A program made the position numbers and the translations under genes. Of a stretch of DNA of 64,000 nt, positions 28,490 to 37,760 are shown one piece after another. Position 1 is the first letter of the stretch. The number at the start of each line of letters is the position of its first letter. This DNA comes from an uncultured Saprospiraceae bacterium (GTDB lineage Bacteria; Bacteroidota; Bacteroidia; Chitinophagales; Saprospiraceae): positions 1 through 64,000 of the forward strand of contig CAKZLL010000316.1 in NCBI GenBank assembly GCA_937125475.1, given 5' to 3'. The notes under the pieces are model-generated. The model was not told the DNA's origin, did not search any database, and saw nothing but the letters and a program-made list of their open reading frames with translations.

Positions 28490-28869
28490 AATTCAGTTAT
28501 TGTATAATAATTTATAAGTTAAATAATAATAGTATTGAAAATCATAAGAATAAATATTTTTTAATTCAATATTTTTCATCAAATTATACATTAAATTAAT
28601 TCTAACTTATGTTTCAACTTTGTTAAAATGCTCAATACTCTTCTAAATATTTCTCAAAAAAAATGGAAGATAATAAATAATCTTTCTCTTTCTTCTTTTA
28701 TTCTAGATTGTTGATCGATTTTATCTTATTCCTTCTTTTTTAAGAAAAAAAAATAATTGTATTTCCTTATTAGAAATCAAATTTCCTATGGAAACGCCCT
28801 ACTATATAAAAAGTTTCACAAACTTCCAAAAAAAAGTGACTTTGAAAACCAACTATCTTCACAATCTGT
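28490..28869. other. 380-bp AT-rich intergenic region
   Basis: Very AT-rich with T and A tracts; no gene, terminator of note or repeat family seen. It would contain the promoter of the DUF2795 gene (minus strand), but no TANNTTTG match is convincing. Confidence 0.5.
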
Positions 28870-29742
28870 CTAATACATCCGTAATAAATCGTGAACATCC
28901 TTAAAACTAGGCGAAAGCACTAATTCTATTCGCCTGTTTTTCGCTTTATTCTCTGGCGTGTCATTCATAGCCTTAGGCGCAAATTCTGCCCGAGCCGATG
29001 GGACAATCTGAGTTGGTGCTACACCGCCTTTTATCAAAAATTTAGCAATACTCGACGCTCGTTTTGAAGTGAATGCCCAATTGTCTCGGTTCGGATTATC
29101 ATCTGAATGCGTTTCAACATAGACTTTAAATCTTGAATTTTGTCCAATTACATTAGCAATAGCCATCAATGACATTTCGCCATCTTTTTTTAAATTAGTC
29201 GTATTACTCGAAAAAAGAACAGATTCTGGAATGATAACTCTAACACTTCCTTCACTTGCTTCATACTCAACGTTTTTTCCTTCAAAGCCTGCTGTAACAC
29301 TAGCTGAAGCCAACCTTAAACTCCGAATAAGTTTATTTTGAGCGTTGATATATCCTTCAACTTTTTTCAGTTGTGCAGCATTTTTATTGTCCGAAGCTGT
29401 TACTTTTTCTAATTGAGTTTTAGTTCTCTTTAATTCTTGTTCTACCTTAACAATCCGTTCATTTTTTTTATCTAAATCTGAATTTTGCGAATTCATTTGT
29501 TTATACAACATAGACTGTGCATAAGTCGTATATTCTTCTAATTCCTTCTTCTGTTTCTGTGTTACTCTAAGGGTTTGCCCTATTTTTGAGGTATCTTTCT
29601 CAAGATTGCGAACTTGCTGTTTCATTTTCAATAAGTTCGTTTCTGCTATCATTAAACTACCTTCTGTGGCTTTATATTTTTTGCCAGAGACACAAGAAGA
29701 CAGTAAGAGAATACTTAAAAAAAGTAAATAATAATTTTTCAT
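28870..29742 (-). CDS. OmpA-family lipoprotein with coiled coil
   Basis: 290 residues. Lipobox LLLSSC (Cys17), a coiled coil (about 30-140, KMKQQVRNLEKDTSKIG and more), then an OmpA_C peptidoglycan-binding domain (about 170-285) with RASSIAKFLIKGGVAP and the NRRIELVL end. In this family the domain binds the diaminopimelate of peptidoglycan, tethering the outer membrane. The conserved Asp/Arg pair of the ligand pocket is not verified here (HSDDNPNRDNWAF is present). Confidence 0.9.
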   Translation of the reverse strand: MKNYYLLFLSILLLSSCVSGKKYKATEGSLMIAETNLLKMKQQVRNLEKDTSKIGQTLRVTQKQKKELEEYTTYAQSMLYKQMNSQNSDLDKKNERIVKVEQELKRTKTQLEKVTASDNKNAAQLKKVEGYINAQNKLIRSLRLASASVTAGFEGKNVEYEASEGSVRVIIPESVLFSSNTTNLKKDGEMSLMAIANVIGQNSRFKVYVETHSDDNPNRDNWAFTSKRASSIAKFLIKGGVAPTQIVPSARAEFAPKAMNDTPENKAKNRRIELVLSPSFKDVHDLLRMY

Positions 29743-29782
29743 AGGTGATTACATTATAATTAATAGTTATATTCATACAACG

Positions 29783-29814
29783 CAAATGTAAGGCTAAAGT
29801 CACCTAGCTGCAAG
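29783..29814 (-). promoter_or_regulatory. Promoter of the OmpA-family gene
   Basis: On the minus strand CTTG (29814-29811) is followed 20 bp later by TACATTTG (29790-29783), a good -33/-7 pair; the start codon is about 40 bp downstream. Confidence 0.6.
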
Positions 29815-30089
29815 GTATAATGACTTTAATTTAACTCCTTTCTTATCAAAACGAATATTTAAAAAAAATAGAATAACCTTTAGGTCTTAATCATTTTATA
29901 ATAATATATTTTGAAATATCAGAAGAATATTGAGGTTTGACAAGTTTATTATTATTCACCGAAATAGGGTATAATTTTTGCAATTAAAAAAAAGATTAAT
30001 AACAGGTTGTTAATATCTCTTATTTTGGCAACTAAATTGAAACTATTGTCGTTTAAGAAAATATCAATCAACTAGATATACCTGTGATA

Positions 30090-30662
30090 ATGGCTAAAAT
30101 TCACCTATTCTCTTTCGCATCTTTTCTTCTCATCATATCCTCTATTGGGACAGGTTGGAATGAAACCGTTCCTAGTAGAACCTTATATAATTTTCAAGAT
30201 ACTCAAGAACGTAGAACTTGGTTTCCATTAAATGATAATGTAATGGGCGGTGTTTCTACGGGCAATTTTGATTTCTCTGATGAAAATACATTAGTCTTTT
30301 CTGGAAAAGTCTCCTTAGAAAATCGAGGTGGTTTCGCTTCTATTCGTAGCAAAACTGATGCGATGAATTTAGAAGGTGTTAAAAAATTTACGCTCCGAGT
30401 AAGAGGCGATGGCAAATATTATAACTTTAATATATCAAGTAGCAATTTTATTGCTGACCCAGGATTTCAAGTTCGTTTTAAAACAAAGAAAAACACTTGG
30501 GAAGAAATCGCCATTGATGTTGATGATTTTAGTCCTGCGTTTGGTAGTAGATATGGCAAAGAAAACCTAAAAATGGCGGAAATTAAATTGATGGGTGTTT
30601 TAATTTCGGATAAACAAGCAGGGGCTTTCAATATCGAAATTGATTGGATCAAATCTTCTTAA
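30090..30662 (+). CDS. CIA30-family protein
   Basis: 190 residues from the ATG at 30090 (an upstream GTG two codons earlier is less likely). A short N-terminal signal (IHLFSFASFLLIISSIG) precedes a CIA30-like beta-sandwich domain: WFPLNDNVMGGVSTG, LVFSGKVSLENRGGFASIR, KKFTLRVRGDGKYYNFNI, KFNTWEEIAIDVDDF-type segment, ending FNIEIDWIKSS. The family is named for mitochondrial complex I intermediate-associated protein 30; bacterial members are thought to bind carbohydrate-like ligands. The signal suggests an exported form. Confidence 0.88.
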   Translation: MAKIHLFSFASFLLIISSIGTGWNETVPSRTLYNFQDTQERRTWFPLNDNVMGGVSTGNFDFSDENTLVFSGKVSLENRGGFASIRSKTDAMNLEGVKKFTLRVRGDGKYYNFNISSSNFIADPGFQVRFKTKKNTWEEIAIDVDDFSPAFGSRYGKENLKMAEIKLMGVLISDKQAGAFNIEIDWIKSS

Positions 30663-30788
30663 CGATTAAAAAATAGCCATTCTATTCAAAAAATAGGAAA
30701 CAGAAGTTCATATTTAATTGAAATGCGTATTATTTGCCGTTCTGAGTATATCCCCCAAATGCTATTAATTTCTTTTATCTACAATGTA

Positions 30789-32189
30789 TTAATCATTTAT
30801 AATTAAATCATCATCTAGAAAAAGAACCAAATCAGGAAGAAGCGTATTAATTTTTTTAATATCAGTTGATAAAATTCGATTTCCTTTCAAATTAAGTACC
30901 ATAAGTTTTTTTAATAAAAAGATCTCCTTTGGTATTACTGTAATATTATTATCACTTAAATCCAAATACTCTAATAAAGGTAATTCAGCAATGTAGGGCA
31001 AAGCTTCCGATATTAATAATTCTTTGTTTTGGCTTAGATTTAAATGTATTAAAGCCTGAAACTGTTGAATACTTTGGGGTAGTTTTTTTATATTCATATT
31101 GCTCAAATAAAGCCATTCTAGCTGCTTATTTTGAGATAAAAGGTCAATAACATTATTTATATTCAAGGCTGGATTTCCGCTTAATCTTACTTCTTTCAAA
31201 GTTGATAATTCCTCAAGAGATTGTGGCAATTTTTGTAAATTATTATCCGCTAAATAAAGCTCTTTCAACTGAGTTAACTTTCCCAAATCATTCATATTAA
31301 CATGAAATCTAAAGGAAGGATTATTTTCTAAATATAATTTTTTCAAATTCAATAATTCAGTAAATTCCTTTGGTAAATACTCCAAATTGTTATAAGATAA
31401 TCTTAATACCTCCAACTTAGTCAGGTTCTTGATTTCGCTAGGCAAATATTTAATATCATTATCACTTAAATCTAAATATTCTAATTCACTCAGTTCACTC
31501 ACTTTTTTAGACATTTCTGTTAATCCGCTTTCTCTAAGATGAAGATGAGTGATTGCATTTGTTTTTTGGGTATCTAATTGTAAAAGCGGATCAGGAAACC
31601 CGCTAAATTTTTTTAATTCATTTCTAAAACTACGGTTCTTAGGAAATTTTGTAGCCAATTGATCATATAAGTTTTTTGCCAAAAGAAAGTCTTCACTAGT
31701 AAGATATTTCTTTGCAAGTTGCTCTTTTTTTTGATAATCCATTACTTCGGATAATCGAAGTTTGATCGCCTCACTCGGTTGAATATGATCTATAATCATC
31801 AAATATGATAGTGCATTATTAAATTCTCCTATTATAAAATGAGTTTCCACCGAAGAGAGAAAATAAGGATAATATCTTTTAATAACAATCGCTTTAAATT
31901 CTTGTAATTTCTCATCATTAGCCGTTCCATTTTCTTCTGGATAATAGGCAAGTCCCAACAAGTTTTTTATTGCAGAAACAGATTCATGTATAGAAATATC
32001 ACAATCATCCGTAACCATTTGAGCTGTAAAATAATACTTTAAGGCTTCCTCATATGCTTTGTCTTGAAGCGCCTTTTCTCCTTTTACCATCATTTCTTGA
32101 TACATCGGACATGGTCTACTCAATAATTGAAAAGAGCAAAAAAAGGAAACAAACAATAGAAAAGACCTTCTTTTTGAAAAAACTATCAT
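30789..32189 (-). CDS. Secreted leucine-rich-repeat protein
   Basis: 466 residues with a signal peptide (RRSFLLFVSFFCSFQLLS). A TPR-like helical part comes first (about 30-200, ALQDKAYEEALKYYFTAQ), then at least eight 22-24-residue LRRs of the bacterial LxxLxLxxNxLxxLPxE type (ELEYLDLSDNDIKYLPSE, KLEVLRLSYNNLEYLPKE, and so on) to about residue 450. No T9SS tail is seen. LRRs mediate protein binding; target unknown. Confidence 0.88.
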   Translation of the reverse strand: MIVFSKRRSFLLFVSFFCSFQLLSRPCPMYQEMMVKGEKALQDKAYEEALKYYFTAQMVTDDCDISIHESVSAIKNLLGLAYYPEENGTANDEKLQEFKAIVIKRYYPYFLSSVETHFIIGEFNNALSYLMIIDHIQPSEAIKLRLSEVMDYQKKEQLAKKYLTSEDFLLAKNLYDQLATKFPKNRSFRNELKKFSGFPDPLLQLDTQKTNAITHLHLRESGLTEMSKKVSELSELEYLDLSDNDIKYLPSEIKNLTKLEVLRLSYNNLEYLPKEFTELLNLKKLYLENNPSFRFHVNMNDLGKLTQLKELYLADNNLQKLPQSLEELSTLKEVRLSGNPALNINNVIDLLSQNKQLEWLYLSNMNIKKLPQSIQQFQALIHLNLSQNKELLISEALPYIAELPLLEYLDLSDNNITVIPKEIFLLKKLMVLNLKGNRILSTDIKKINTLLPDLVLFLDDDLIIND

Positions 32190-32347
32190 TTGAATTGTTT
32201 TTAGGTTCTGAAATTCATGTTTTTATCCATCAATAAACGCGCAATTTAAATGCCATTTTATTTCCTTCCTTATTTATAATGAAAATAAATATTTATCATT
32301 TTGACAAAACCTAAACACAAAGATTAACAATACAAAGATCGGTTTGT

Positions 32348-32355
32348 TATTTTTG
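32348..32355 (+). promoter_or_regulatory. Candidate -7 box of hemL
   Basis: TATTTTTG fits TANNTTTG, 39 bp before the hemL ATG. No TTTG -33 box at proper spacing; weak evidence. Confidence 0.35.
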
Positions 32356-32394
32356 TGAGATTGGAAGAAAAAAAATATCCACAAAATAAAAATA

Positions 32395-33684
32395 ATGAAA
32401 AGAGAAACTTCTGCACAATTATTCGAAGAAGCCAAAACATATTTCCCAGGTGGGGTAAACTCTCCTGTTCGAGCATTTAAATCCGTTTCTGGACCGCCCG
32501 TTTTTGTCAAAGAAGGACGAGGAGCGCGATTTTATGATGAAGATGATAATGAATTTATTGATTTCTGTTGCTCTTGGGGACCTTTGATTTTAGGACATAA
32601 CAACGAAAAAGTTCGCAACGCAGTTCTTGATACGGTCAAAAAAGGAACATCTTTCGGAACACCTACACGATTAGGAAATGTCATTGGTCAACTCATCCTA
32701 GACAACAATCCTTACATTGAAAAATTACGCTTCGTTAGTTCTGGTACTGAGGCTGTTATGTCTGCTCTGCGCTTGGCAAGAGGCGTAACAGGAAAGAGCA
32801 AAGTCATCAAATTTGATGGTTGTTATCATGGTCATGTTGATAGTTTATTAGTGAAAGCAGGATCTGGATTAGCTACTTTTGGTGTGAGTACTTCCGCAGG
32901 TATTCCCGAAAGTTTTGCAAAGGAAACAATCGTTTTGCCACTTAACGACCTTGACGCAATAGACGAAACACTTCAAAAACATGGCGATGATATAGCTTGT
33001 ATTATCATCGAACCTGTACCAGCTAATAACGGTTTATTGCTTCAAGATGCTTCTTATTTAAAGGCATTACGAGAAAAATGTGATGAACATTGCGTTTTGT
33101 TAATTTTTGATGAGGTGATTTCTGGTTTTCGAGTAGGTTTCGGTGGTGCGGCTGGTTATTATGGTATTCAGCCCGATATTATTACCTATGGAAAAATCAT
33201 TGGCGGCGGAATGCCTGTTGGTGCATATGGCGCGAGTAAAGGAATTATGAAATATATTTCGCCAGACGGGCCAGTTTATCAAGCTGGGACGCTTTCCGCA
33301 AATCCTGTGGCAATGTCAGCAGGAATTGCCATGATTGAGCAGTTATTAGCTCCTGATTTTTATACCGATTTAGAAGCGAAAACTAAAGCTTTTATTAGTG
33401 ATATTTTAAGTTATTGCGACGAAAAAGGCTATGAAGTGACTATTCCTTCAATCGGTTCTATTTTTTGGATTGCTTTCACAAAATCTCGTATTACAAAAGC
33501 CGATCAAATCGACGCTGCAAGCATGGAAAAATTCAAGGTATTGCACCACGAATTATTACAAAAAGGTGTTTATCTCGGACCTTCTGGCTATGAAGTAGGT
33601 TTCGTTTCTGCTGCTCATACAAAAGAAGATTTGGCGGAAGCTGCGACTAAAATGAAAGCTGCATTTGATGTTGTTTTTGCTTAG
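32395..33684 (+). CDS. hemL: Glutamate-1-semialdehyde 2,1-aminomutase
   Basis: 429 residues, a complete class III PLP aminotransferase fold. The N-terminal FPGGVNSPVRAFKSV, the LRFVSSGTEAVMSALRLAR phosphate loop, the YHGHVD segment and the PLP lysine Lys267 (TYGKIIGGGMP) are the GSAM signatures. It converts glutamate-1-semialdehyde to 5-aminolevulinate in the C5 tetrapyrrole pathway, cytosolic. hemA is not in the window. Promoter weakly supported; followed by a GTGTCAGG repeat. Confidence 0.96.
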   Translation: MKRETSAQLFEEAKTYFPGGVNSPVRAFKSVSGPPVFVKEGRGARFYDEDDNEFIDFCCSWGPLILGHNNEKVRNAVLDTVKKGTSFGTPTRLGNVIGQLILDNNPYIEKLRFVSSGTEAVMSALRLARGVTGKSKVIKFDGCYHGHVDSLLVKAGSGLATFGVSTSAGIPESFAKETIVLPLNDLDAIDETLQKHGDDIACIIIEPVPANNGLLLQDASYLKALREKCDEHCVLLIFDEVISGFRVGFGGAAGYYGIQPDIITYGKIIGGGMPVGAYGASKGIMKYISPDGPVYQAGTLSANPVAMSAGIAMIEQLLAPDFYTDLEAKTKAFISDILSYCDEKGYEVTIPSIGSIFWIAFTKSRITKADQIDAASMEKFKVLHHELLQKGVYLGPSGYEVGFVSAAHTKEDLAEAATKMKAAFDVVFA

Positions 33685-33686
33685 AA

Positions 33687-33777
33687 GTAGAGGAGTGAGG
33701 TGTCAGCGGTCAGGGGTGAGGTGTCAGTGAATTTTGGGACAGACCGTTGGCAATTGACACTTCCTTCCTGACACTTG
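33687..33777. repeat. GTGTCAGG-rich intergenic repeat, copy 3
   Basis: GAGGTGTCAGCGGTCAGGGG and further GTGTCAG units at the left and CTTCCTGACACTT at the right form an imperfect hairpin, 3 bp after hemL. Same unit as copies at 1117 and 19438. Confidence 0.55.
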
Positions 33778-33855
33778 GATAAAATGACTAGGGTTTTCTA
33801 TTATAAATAATCACAAAAAATCCTTACTTTCATCCAGAAGAAAACAACACAATCT

Positions 33856-34929
33856 ATGTCCGACATAACTACTCATTTTGACCATATTCAAAAAGCCACT
33901 GTCCAGATTGCCACACCGCAATGCACAGGTAAGGGCGTAGTATTGTCTGAACATGGCTTAATCGTGACGCATCAACATTTAGTCGATAGCACGCCCGAAG
34001 TCGTTATTTCTAATCCCAATTTTCAGCCGCATTTAGGCAAAGTGCTTTTCACTGATGAGATTTATGATTTAGCATTTATTGAATTACCAACCGATTTTCC
34101 AGCCGTTTCACTTTCTTTTTCGACTGCGCCTCTTCAGAAAGGTGATAAAGTTTTTTGTATGGAAAGTGAGCAACGAGAAGGAACAATTATTCAAACTGAA
34201 TATCCTTTTATCAATGTAAATTATCTTCAAACGAGTATTTGCATTGATACCGAATACAGCGGAAGTCCTTTGATTAATGACGCTGGTGAAATTGTTGCTT
34301 CGTTGACTGGATTACTCCAAAATGGCTTTCAAAAAGTGGGTTATGCTTTGCCGCATTCCTATATTTTAAAAGCAATTGAAGATTATAAAAATAGCTTGGA
34401 ACGGATTGCAACTCGTTGTAGAAATTGCGAAACAATCATTACGAATAAAACGATAGCGCCTGCTTCTAGTTGTTCTAGCTGTGGGGAATCCGTCGAATTA
34501 CCTTCTCAAATTTTGCCATATAAAGCAAAAGGTATTAGCCGAACCATAGAAAAGTTAATTAAAAAACAAGGGTTTCGACCAGAATTATCGCGTCGTGGCC
34601 CTAATTTGTGGGCATTAATACAAGGCAGTGCCACAATCTTTTTGTCTTATTATGAGCGAAAAGGCTATATCACTGGAGATGCTTTTTTATGTCAGTTTCC
34701 TGAAAATGGCAATACTGATAAAATATATGAATTCCTTTTGCGCCAAAACTATAAAGTCAAAGGCTTAACGTTTAGCATCAATCAACGCGATATTGTCTTA
34801 TCTTTAATTATCTATGACCGACATTTAAACACAGATACCGCGCAACAACTTTTGCAAAATCTTCTTGAACAAGCAGATTATTATGATAATGTTTTAGTTG
34901 AAGAATATGGCGCAATTTGGAAACGATAA
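33856..34929 (+). CDS. Trypsin-like serine protease with zinc ribbon and CesT/Tir-chaperone-like C-terminal domain
   Basis: 357 residues, no signal peptide, so cytosolic. The N-terminal domain (about 10-175) is a chymotrypsin-fold protease with the triad in order: His41 (VTHQHLVDS, where HtrA has TNAHVV), Asp71 (IYDLAFIEL) and Ser135 (TEYSGSPLIN, where HtrA has GNSGGPL). Residues 188-209 hold a CxxC...CxxC zinc ribbon (Cys188, 191, 206, 209). The C-terminal part (about 220-357) has the alpha/beta pattern of type III secretion chaperones/YbjN-like domains (KLIKKQGFRP, FLLRQNYKVKGLTFSIN, DRHLNTDTAQQLLQNLL). Substrate unknown. The next gene, a lipid kinase, is 28 bp away. Confidence 0.78.
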   Translation: MSDITTHFDHIQKATVQIATPQCTGKGVVLSEHGLIVTHQHLVDSTPEVVISNPNFQPHLGKVLFTDEIYDLAFIELPTDFPAVSLSFSTAPLQKGDKVFCMESEQREGTIIQTEYPFINVNYLQTSICIDTEYSGSPLINDAGEIVASLTGLLQNGFQKVGYALPHSYILKAIEDYKNSLERIATRCRNCETIITNKTIAPASSCSSCGESVELPSQILPYKAKGISRTIEKLIKKQGFRPELSRRGPNLWALIQGSATIFLSYYERKGYITGDAFLCQFPENGNTDKIYEFLLRQNYKVKGLTFSINQRDIVLSLIIYDRHLNTDTAQQLLQNLLEQADYYDNVLVEEYGAIWKR

Positions 34930-34957
34930 TTTAAAAATTTCTCACAAAATCTAACTA

Positions 34958-35875
34958 ATGTGGCACTTCATCGTCAATCCTTCCGCAGGTAATGGCAAAA
35001 CAGGGCAACAAATCCCTGCCATTAAATCCGCTTTAAAAAAAGCAGGAATTCCTTATAAAATGCTACTTTCTGAACGGGGTTGGCATTGCGCAGAATTGGC
35101 GCAAAATGCCATTGAAAATGGAGCGCGTAAACTCGTCGCAGTTGGCGGAGATGGAACGGGGCATGAAGTGATGAACGGTATTTTTAATCAAAAAGTCGTG
35201 CCTACTTCGGAGATCAGTTTTGGTTTTATTCCCATAGGAACGGGCAATGATTGGGTCAAAACCTATAAAATACCTCGCAATATTGAGCAAAATATCGCCA
35301 TTCTAAAAGCCGAAAAAACCACTTTCCAAGATATTGGTTTGGTTCATTATCTCAATGATAAAAACGAACCTACTCAGCGATATTTTCTTAATGTAGCTGG
35401 CATGGCTTACGATGCATTTGTAGCTAAAATTTCTAATAAAGAAAGACGAAAAGTTTCCTCTACCTTATATTATTACTGGCTCATTTTCAAGTGTTTATTT
35501 AAATATAAAACGAAACACGCCCGTTTGATTTTGGATCACAAAACGACCGAACAAAAGTATTATACTATTAATATTGGCTTATGCAAATATAGCGGCGGCG
35601 GTATGCAATTCACGCCTCATGCTTTGCCAGATGATGGTTTTTTTGCTGTTACTGGCGTTAAAGCGATGAGTTATTTAGGTGTTTTAGTTGCGACGGCTTT
35701 CCTTTATGGGCATATTGGGAAACATTCAAAATCGGATTTATCCAAATCAAAATCCATCAAAGTTGAGCCAATGCACGATGGCGAAACGCTTTTAGAACTA
35801 GATGGCGAATATGTTGGAAAAGCGCCCGTTGAGTTTGTCTTATTAGAAAAAAGTTTGAAGATTATTGTGCCTTAG
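34958..35875 (+). CDS. Diacylglycerol-kinase-family lipid kinase (YegS/BmrU type)
   Basis: 305 residues. Catalytic domain motifs: FIVNPSAGNGK near the start, VAVGGDGTGHEVMNG (the GGDGT nucleotide-binding motif) and FIPIGTGNDW. The C-terminal beta domain (LGCKYSGGGMQFTPHALPDDG-like segment, reading GLCKYSGGGMQFTPHA) completes the fold. It would phosphorylate a lipid alcohol such as diacylglycerol or a sphingoid base, at the inner face of the membrane. Likely co-transcribed with the protease 28 bp upstream. Confidence 0.92.
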   Translation: MWHFIVNPSAGNGKTGQQIPAIKSALKKAGIPYKMLLSERGWHCAELAQNAIENGARKLVAVGGDGTGHEVMNGIFNQKVVPTSEISFGFIPIGTGNDWVKTYKIPRNIEQNIAILKAEKTTFQDIGLVHYLNDKNEPTQRYFLNVAGMAYDAFVAKISNKERRKVSSTLYYYWLIFKCLFKYKTKHARLILDHKTTEQKYYTINIGLCKYSGGGMQFTPHALPDDGFFAVTGVKAMSYLGVLVATAFLYGHIGKHSKSDLSKSKSIKVEPMHDGETLLELDGEYVGKAPVEFVLLEKSLKIIVP

Positions 35876-35896
35876 CTTAGGGAAATTTTAAAATCT

Positions 35897-35929
35897 AAGC
35901 GTCGAATGCCTTTGATATATCCGACGCTT
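35897..35929. repeat. 33-nt palindrome (REP-like), diverged
   Basis: AAGCGTCGAATGCCTT, one T, then GATATATCCGACGCTT. The outer 8 bp still pair, the inner part has mismatches. It keeps the AAGCGTCG start of the copy at 53943. Placed 21 bp after the lipid kinase stop; also followed by a T run, so a terminator. Confidence 0.7.
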
Positions 35930-35944
35930 TTTTTAATCTAAGAT

Positions 35945-36355
35945 TTAAAAAATATCAAAAATATCAAACGTGTTTATCGCTATAAGAACAGACATGACAA
36001 TAATTATAAGTATAATATATTCCCAACCAATCGCTAAAACTGACAAACCAGCAGCAATTTTAGAAATCGTCCGATCCTCTTTTCTAACAAAGGAAAAAAC
36101 AGCCAATACAAAGGCAATAAAACCCAAGCCCATAAAAATCATCGGAATAGGAGAATCTGTTATTCCTCCTTTATCAGTAAGCAATTTAGCGGCTTGTTCT
36201 AAGAGCGATTGATCCGCCTCTGGAAAGAACATATTAGTCAATTGAATCTGAAAAATCGCGATAAAAATCCCAATTAATGCGGTAATTATAGCAATATATC
36301 CTAAATTGTTTTTAGAAAAAGAATAGCCTGGTTCTGCGTTATTTATTGTACTCAT
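35945..36355 (-). CDS. Multi-pass membrane protein, hypothetical
   Basis: 136 residues from the ATG at 36355; the longer frame begins with TTG and adds seven residues without a better ribosome site. Three to four hydrophobic helices: LGYIAIITALIGIFIAIF, PMIFMGLGFIAFVLAVFSF, and a long C-terminal stretch GWEYIILIIIVMSVLIAI. No family recognised. Convergent with the lipid kinase. Confidence 0.7.
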   Translation of the reverse strand: MSTINNAEPGYSFSKNNLGYIAIITALIGIFIAIFQIQLTNMFFPEADQSLLEQAAKLLTDKGGITDSPIPMIFMGLGFIAFVLAVFSFVRKEDRTISKIAAGLSVLAIGWEYIILIIIVMSVLIAINTFDIFDIF

Positions 36356-36477
36356 GTTTAGATTTTTAATTTTCAATTATTATAAGCAATTGATTATTAG
36401 TTTTTTACTATTCAATTACAATGACTAAGATATAAATTATTTAACCAACTTTTTTAATTAAAAAATATCATTCATCA

Positions 36478-36966
36478 ATGACAGCACCTAGAATTGAAAC
36501 ACTTTCCGAAAAAAAAATGATTGGTCAATCTTTACCTATGACTTTGGGAAATGATCAAACTTTTAAGTTATGGAGCAGTTTTATGCCACGCCGAAAAGGA
36601 ATCAAAAATGCCATTGGAACGGATTTTTATTCTATTCAGGTATATGATAAATTATATTCTTTTGAGACATTTAATCCCAAAATTTCATTTGAAAAATGGG
36701 CAACTATCGAAGTGACAGGCTTTGAAAATGTGCCAGAGAATATGGCAACGCTAACAATAAAAGAAGGGCTGTATGCCGTTTTTATACACAAAGGAACGGT
36801 TCAAGATTTTCCGCGTACGATGGGTTTTATTTTTGGAAAATGGCTTCCTAACTCACCTTATCAATTAGATAATCGCCCTCATTTTGAAGTATTAGGCAAG
36901 AAGTACAAGAATAATAATCCTAGCTCAGAAGAGGAAGTTTGGATACCGATTTGTCCGCGCGATTAA
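36478..36966 (+). CDS. GyrI-like / AraC effector-binding-domain protein
   Basis: 162 residues. Pattern of the GyrI-like SHS2-module proteins: ETLSEKKMIGQSLPMTL at the start, FKLWSSFMPRRKGI, YSIQVYD, the EVTGFENVPENMATLTI and LYAVFIHKGTVQDFP strands, and a C-terminal FEVLGKKYKNNNP. These stand-alone domains bind small organic ligands; no DNA-binding domain is fused. Role unknown. Confidence 0.82.
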   Translation: MTAPRIETLSEKKMIGQSLPMTLGNDQTFKLWSSFMPRRKGIKNAIGTDFYSIQVYDKLYSFETFNPKISFEKWATIEVTGFENVPENMATLTIKEGLYAVFIHKGTVQDFPRTMGFIFGKWLPNSPYQLDNRPHFEVLGKKYKNNNPSSEEEVWIPICPRD

Positions 36967-37021
36967 AAACTAGCAAAAAACACAATCAAATAGCTTTAAT
37001 TTGATAAAAGACATCAAAAAA

Positions 37022-37376
37022 ATGTTAGTTAAAACCGCGGATGAAGGGCAAACGGTAGCACAAAATCCTAGAGAAGATAAAGATCCTTTGAAATAAGGAG
37101 AAGCCTTATTAATACGCATTTCATAGAGAAGTCTCAATTAATAAAGTTCGTCAATTATTGGCTAGAGGTAAGTTAGAAACAGCTTTAGAGCAATATCAAG
37201 TTTTATGTTTAAAAGGAAAGATGGAAAAGAAGTTGGAAGAATTGAGGATGATTAAGAGCCGTTTTTATCGCCTAAAAAAAGATTCGCAAAAAAGCTTAAT
37301 TAATTCAGAAGATCATGAAATCAGGATTAATCGATTAATTAATTCGCTATTTCAATTAATTAATACTATTTAAAAT
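37022..37376 (+). pseudogene. Remnant with an effector-associated-domain-like (EAD11-like) segment
   Basis: A short frame MLVKTADEGQTVAQNPREDK ends at 37096. A second frame is open from 37113 after a TAA at 37110 and ends at 37376: KVRQLLARGKLETALEQYQ, then LEELRMIKSRFYRLKKDSQK, SLINSEDHEIRINRLINSLF. This reads like the EAD11 death-like adaptor domain of Bacteroidota conflict systems. No ATG precedes the domain; TTG at 37158 falls inside it. So either a decayed gene or an unusual start. Confidence 0.45.
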
Positions 37377-37516
37377 AGAGGGATTCCGTTTTTTTGATTA
37401 GTATTAGGCAAAAAAAATCAGTATATTTCAAGTTTATTTCTAAACTAAAATATACTGACTGATTGCTGGTTTAACATTGATAATCAATTGATTATACTTT
37501 GTTAAATAACTTGTTG

Positions 37517-37589
37517 TGATCCCGCTGGGGTTCGAACCCAGGACCCCTTGATTAAAAGTCAAGTGCTCTACCAGCTGAGCTACGGAATC
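37517..37589 (-). tRNA. tRNA-Lys (anticodon TTT)
   Basis: 73 nt cloverleaf on the minus strand: acceptor GATTCCG / CGGGATC with one G-U pair, D arm GCTC...GAGC, anticodon loop CTTTTAA, T arm with TTCGAAC. The 3' CCA is not encoded (ACA follows). Confidence 0.97.
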
Positions 37590-37623
37590 GTTATTTGTTT
37601 TATGCCTTTCTTGTAAAGCGATG

Positions 37624-37654
37624 CAAAGATACGACGTATTTTTAAAAAACCAAA
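37624..37654 (-). promoter_or_regulatory. Promoter of tRNA-Lys
   Basis: On the minus strand TTTG (37654-37651), 19-bp spacer, TATCTTTG (37631-37624): full match to the Bacteroidota consensus. The tRNA starts 34 bp after the -7 box, giving a leader of about 28-30 nt. Confidence 0.8.
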
Positions 37655-37760
37655 TTTACTAGCATTTTTTTTCAAAAAAAATAAAAATTATCTATTTCAG
37701 GATGATTTTAACTAGTAAACTTGATATTCTAAACTGTATAAGATCCAAAAAGGTTCACGC

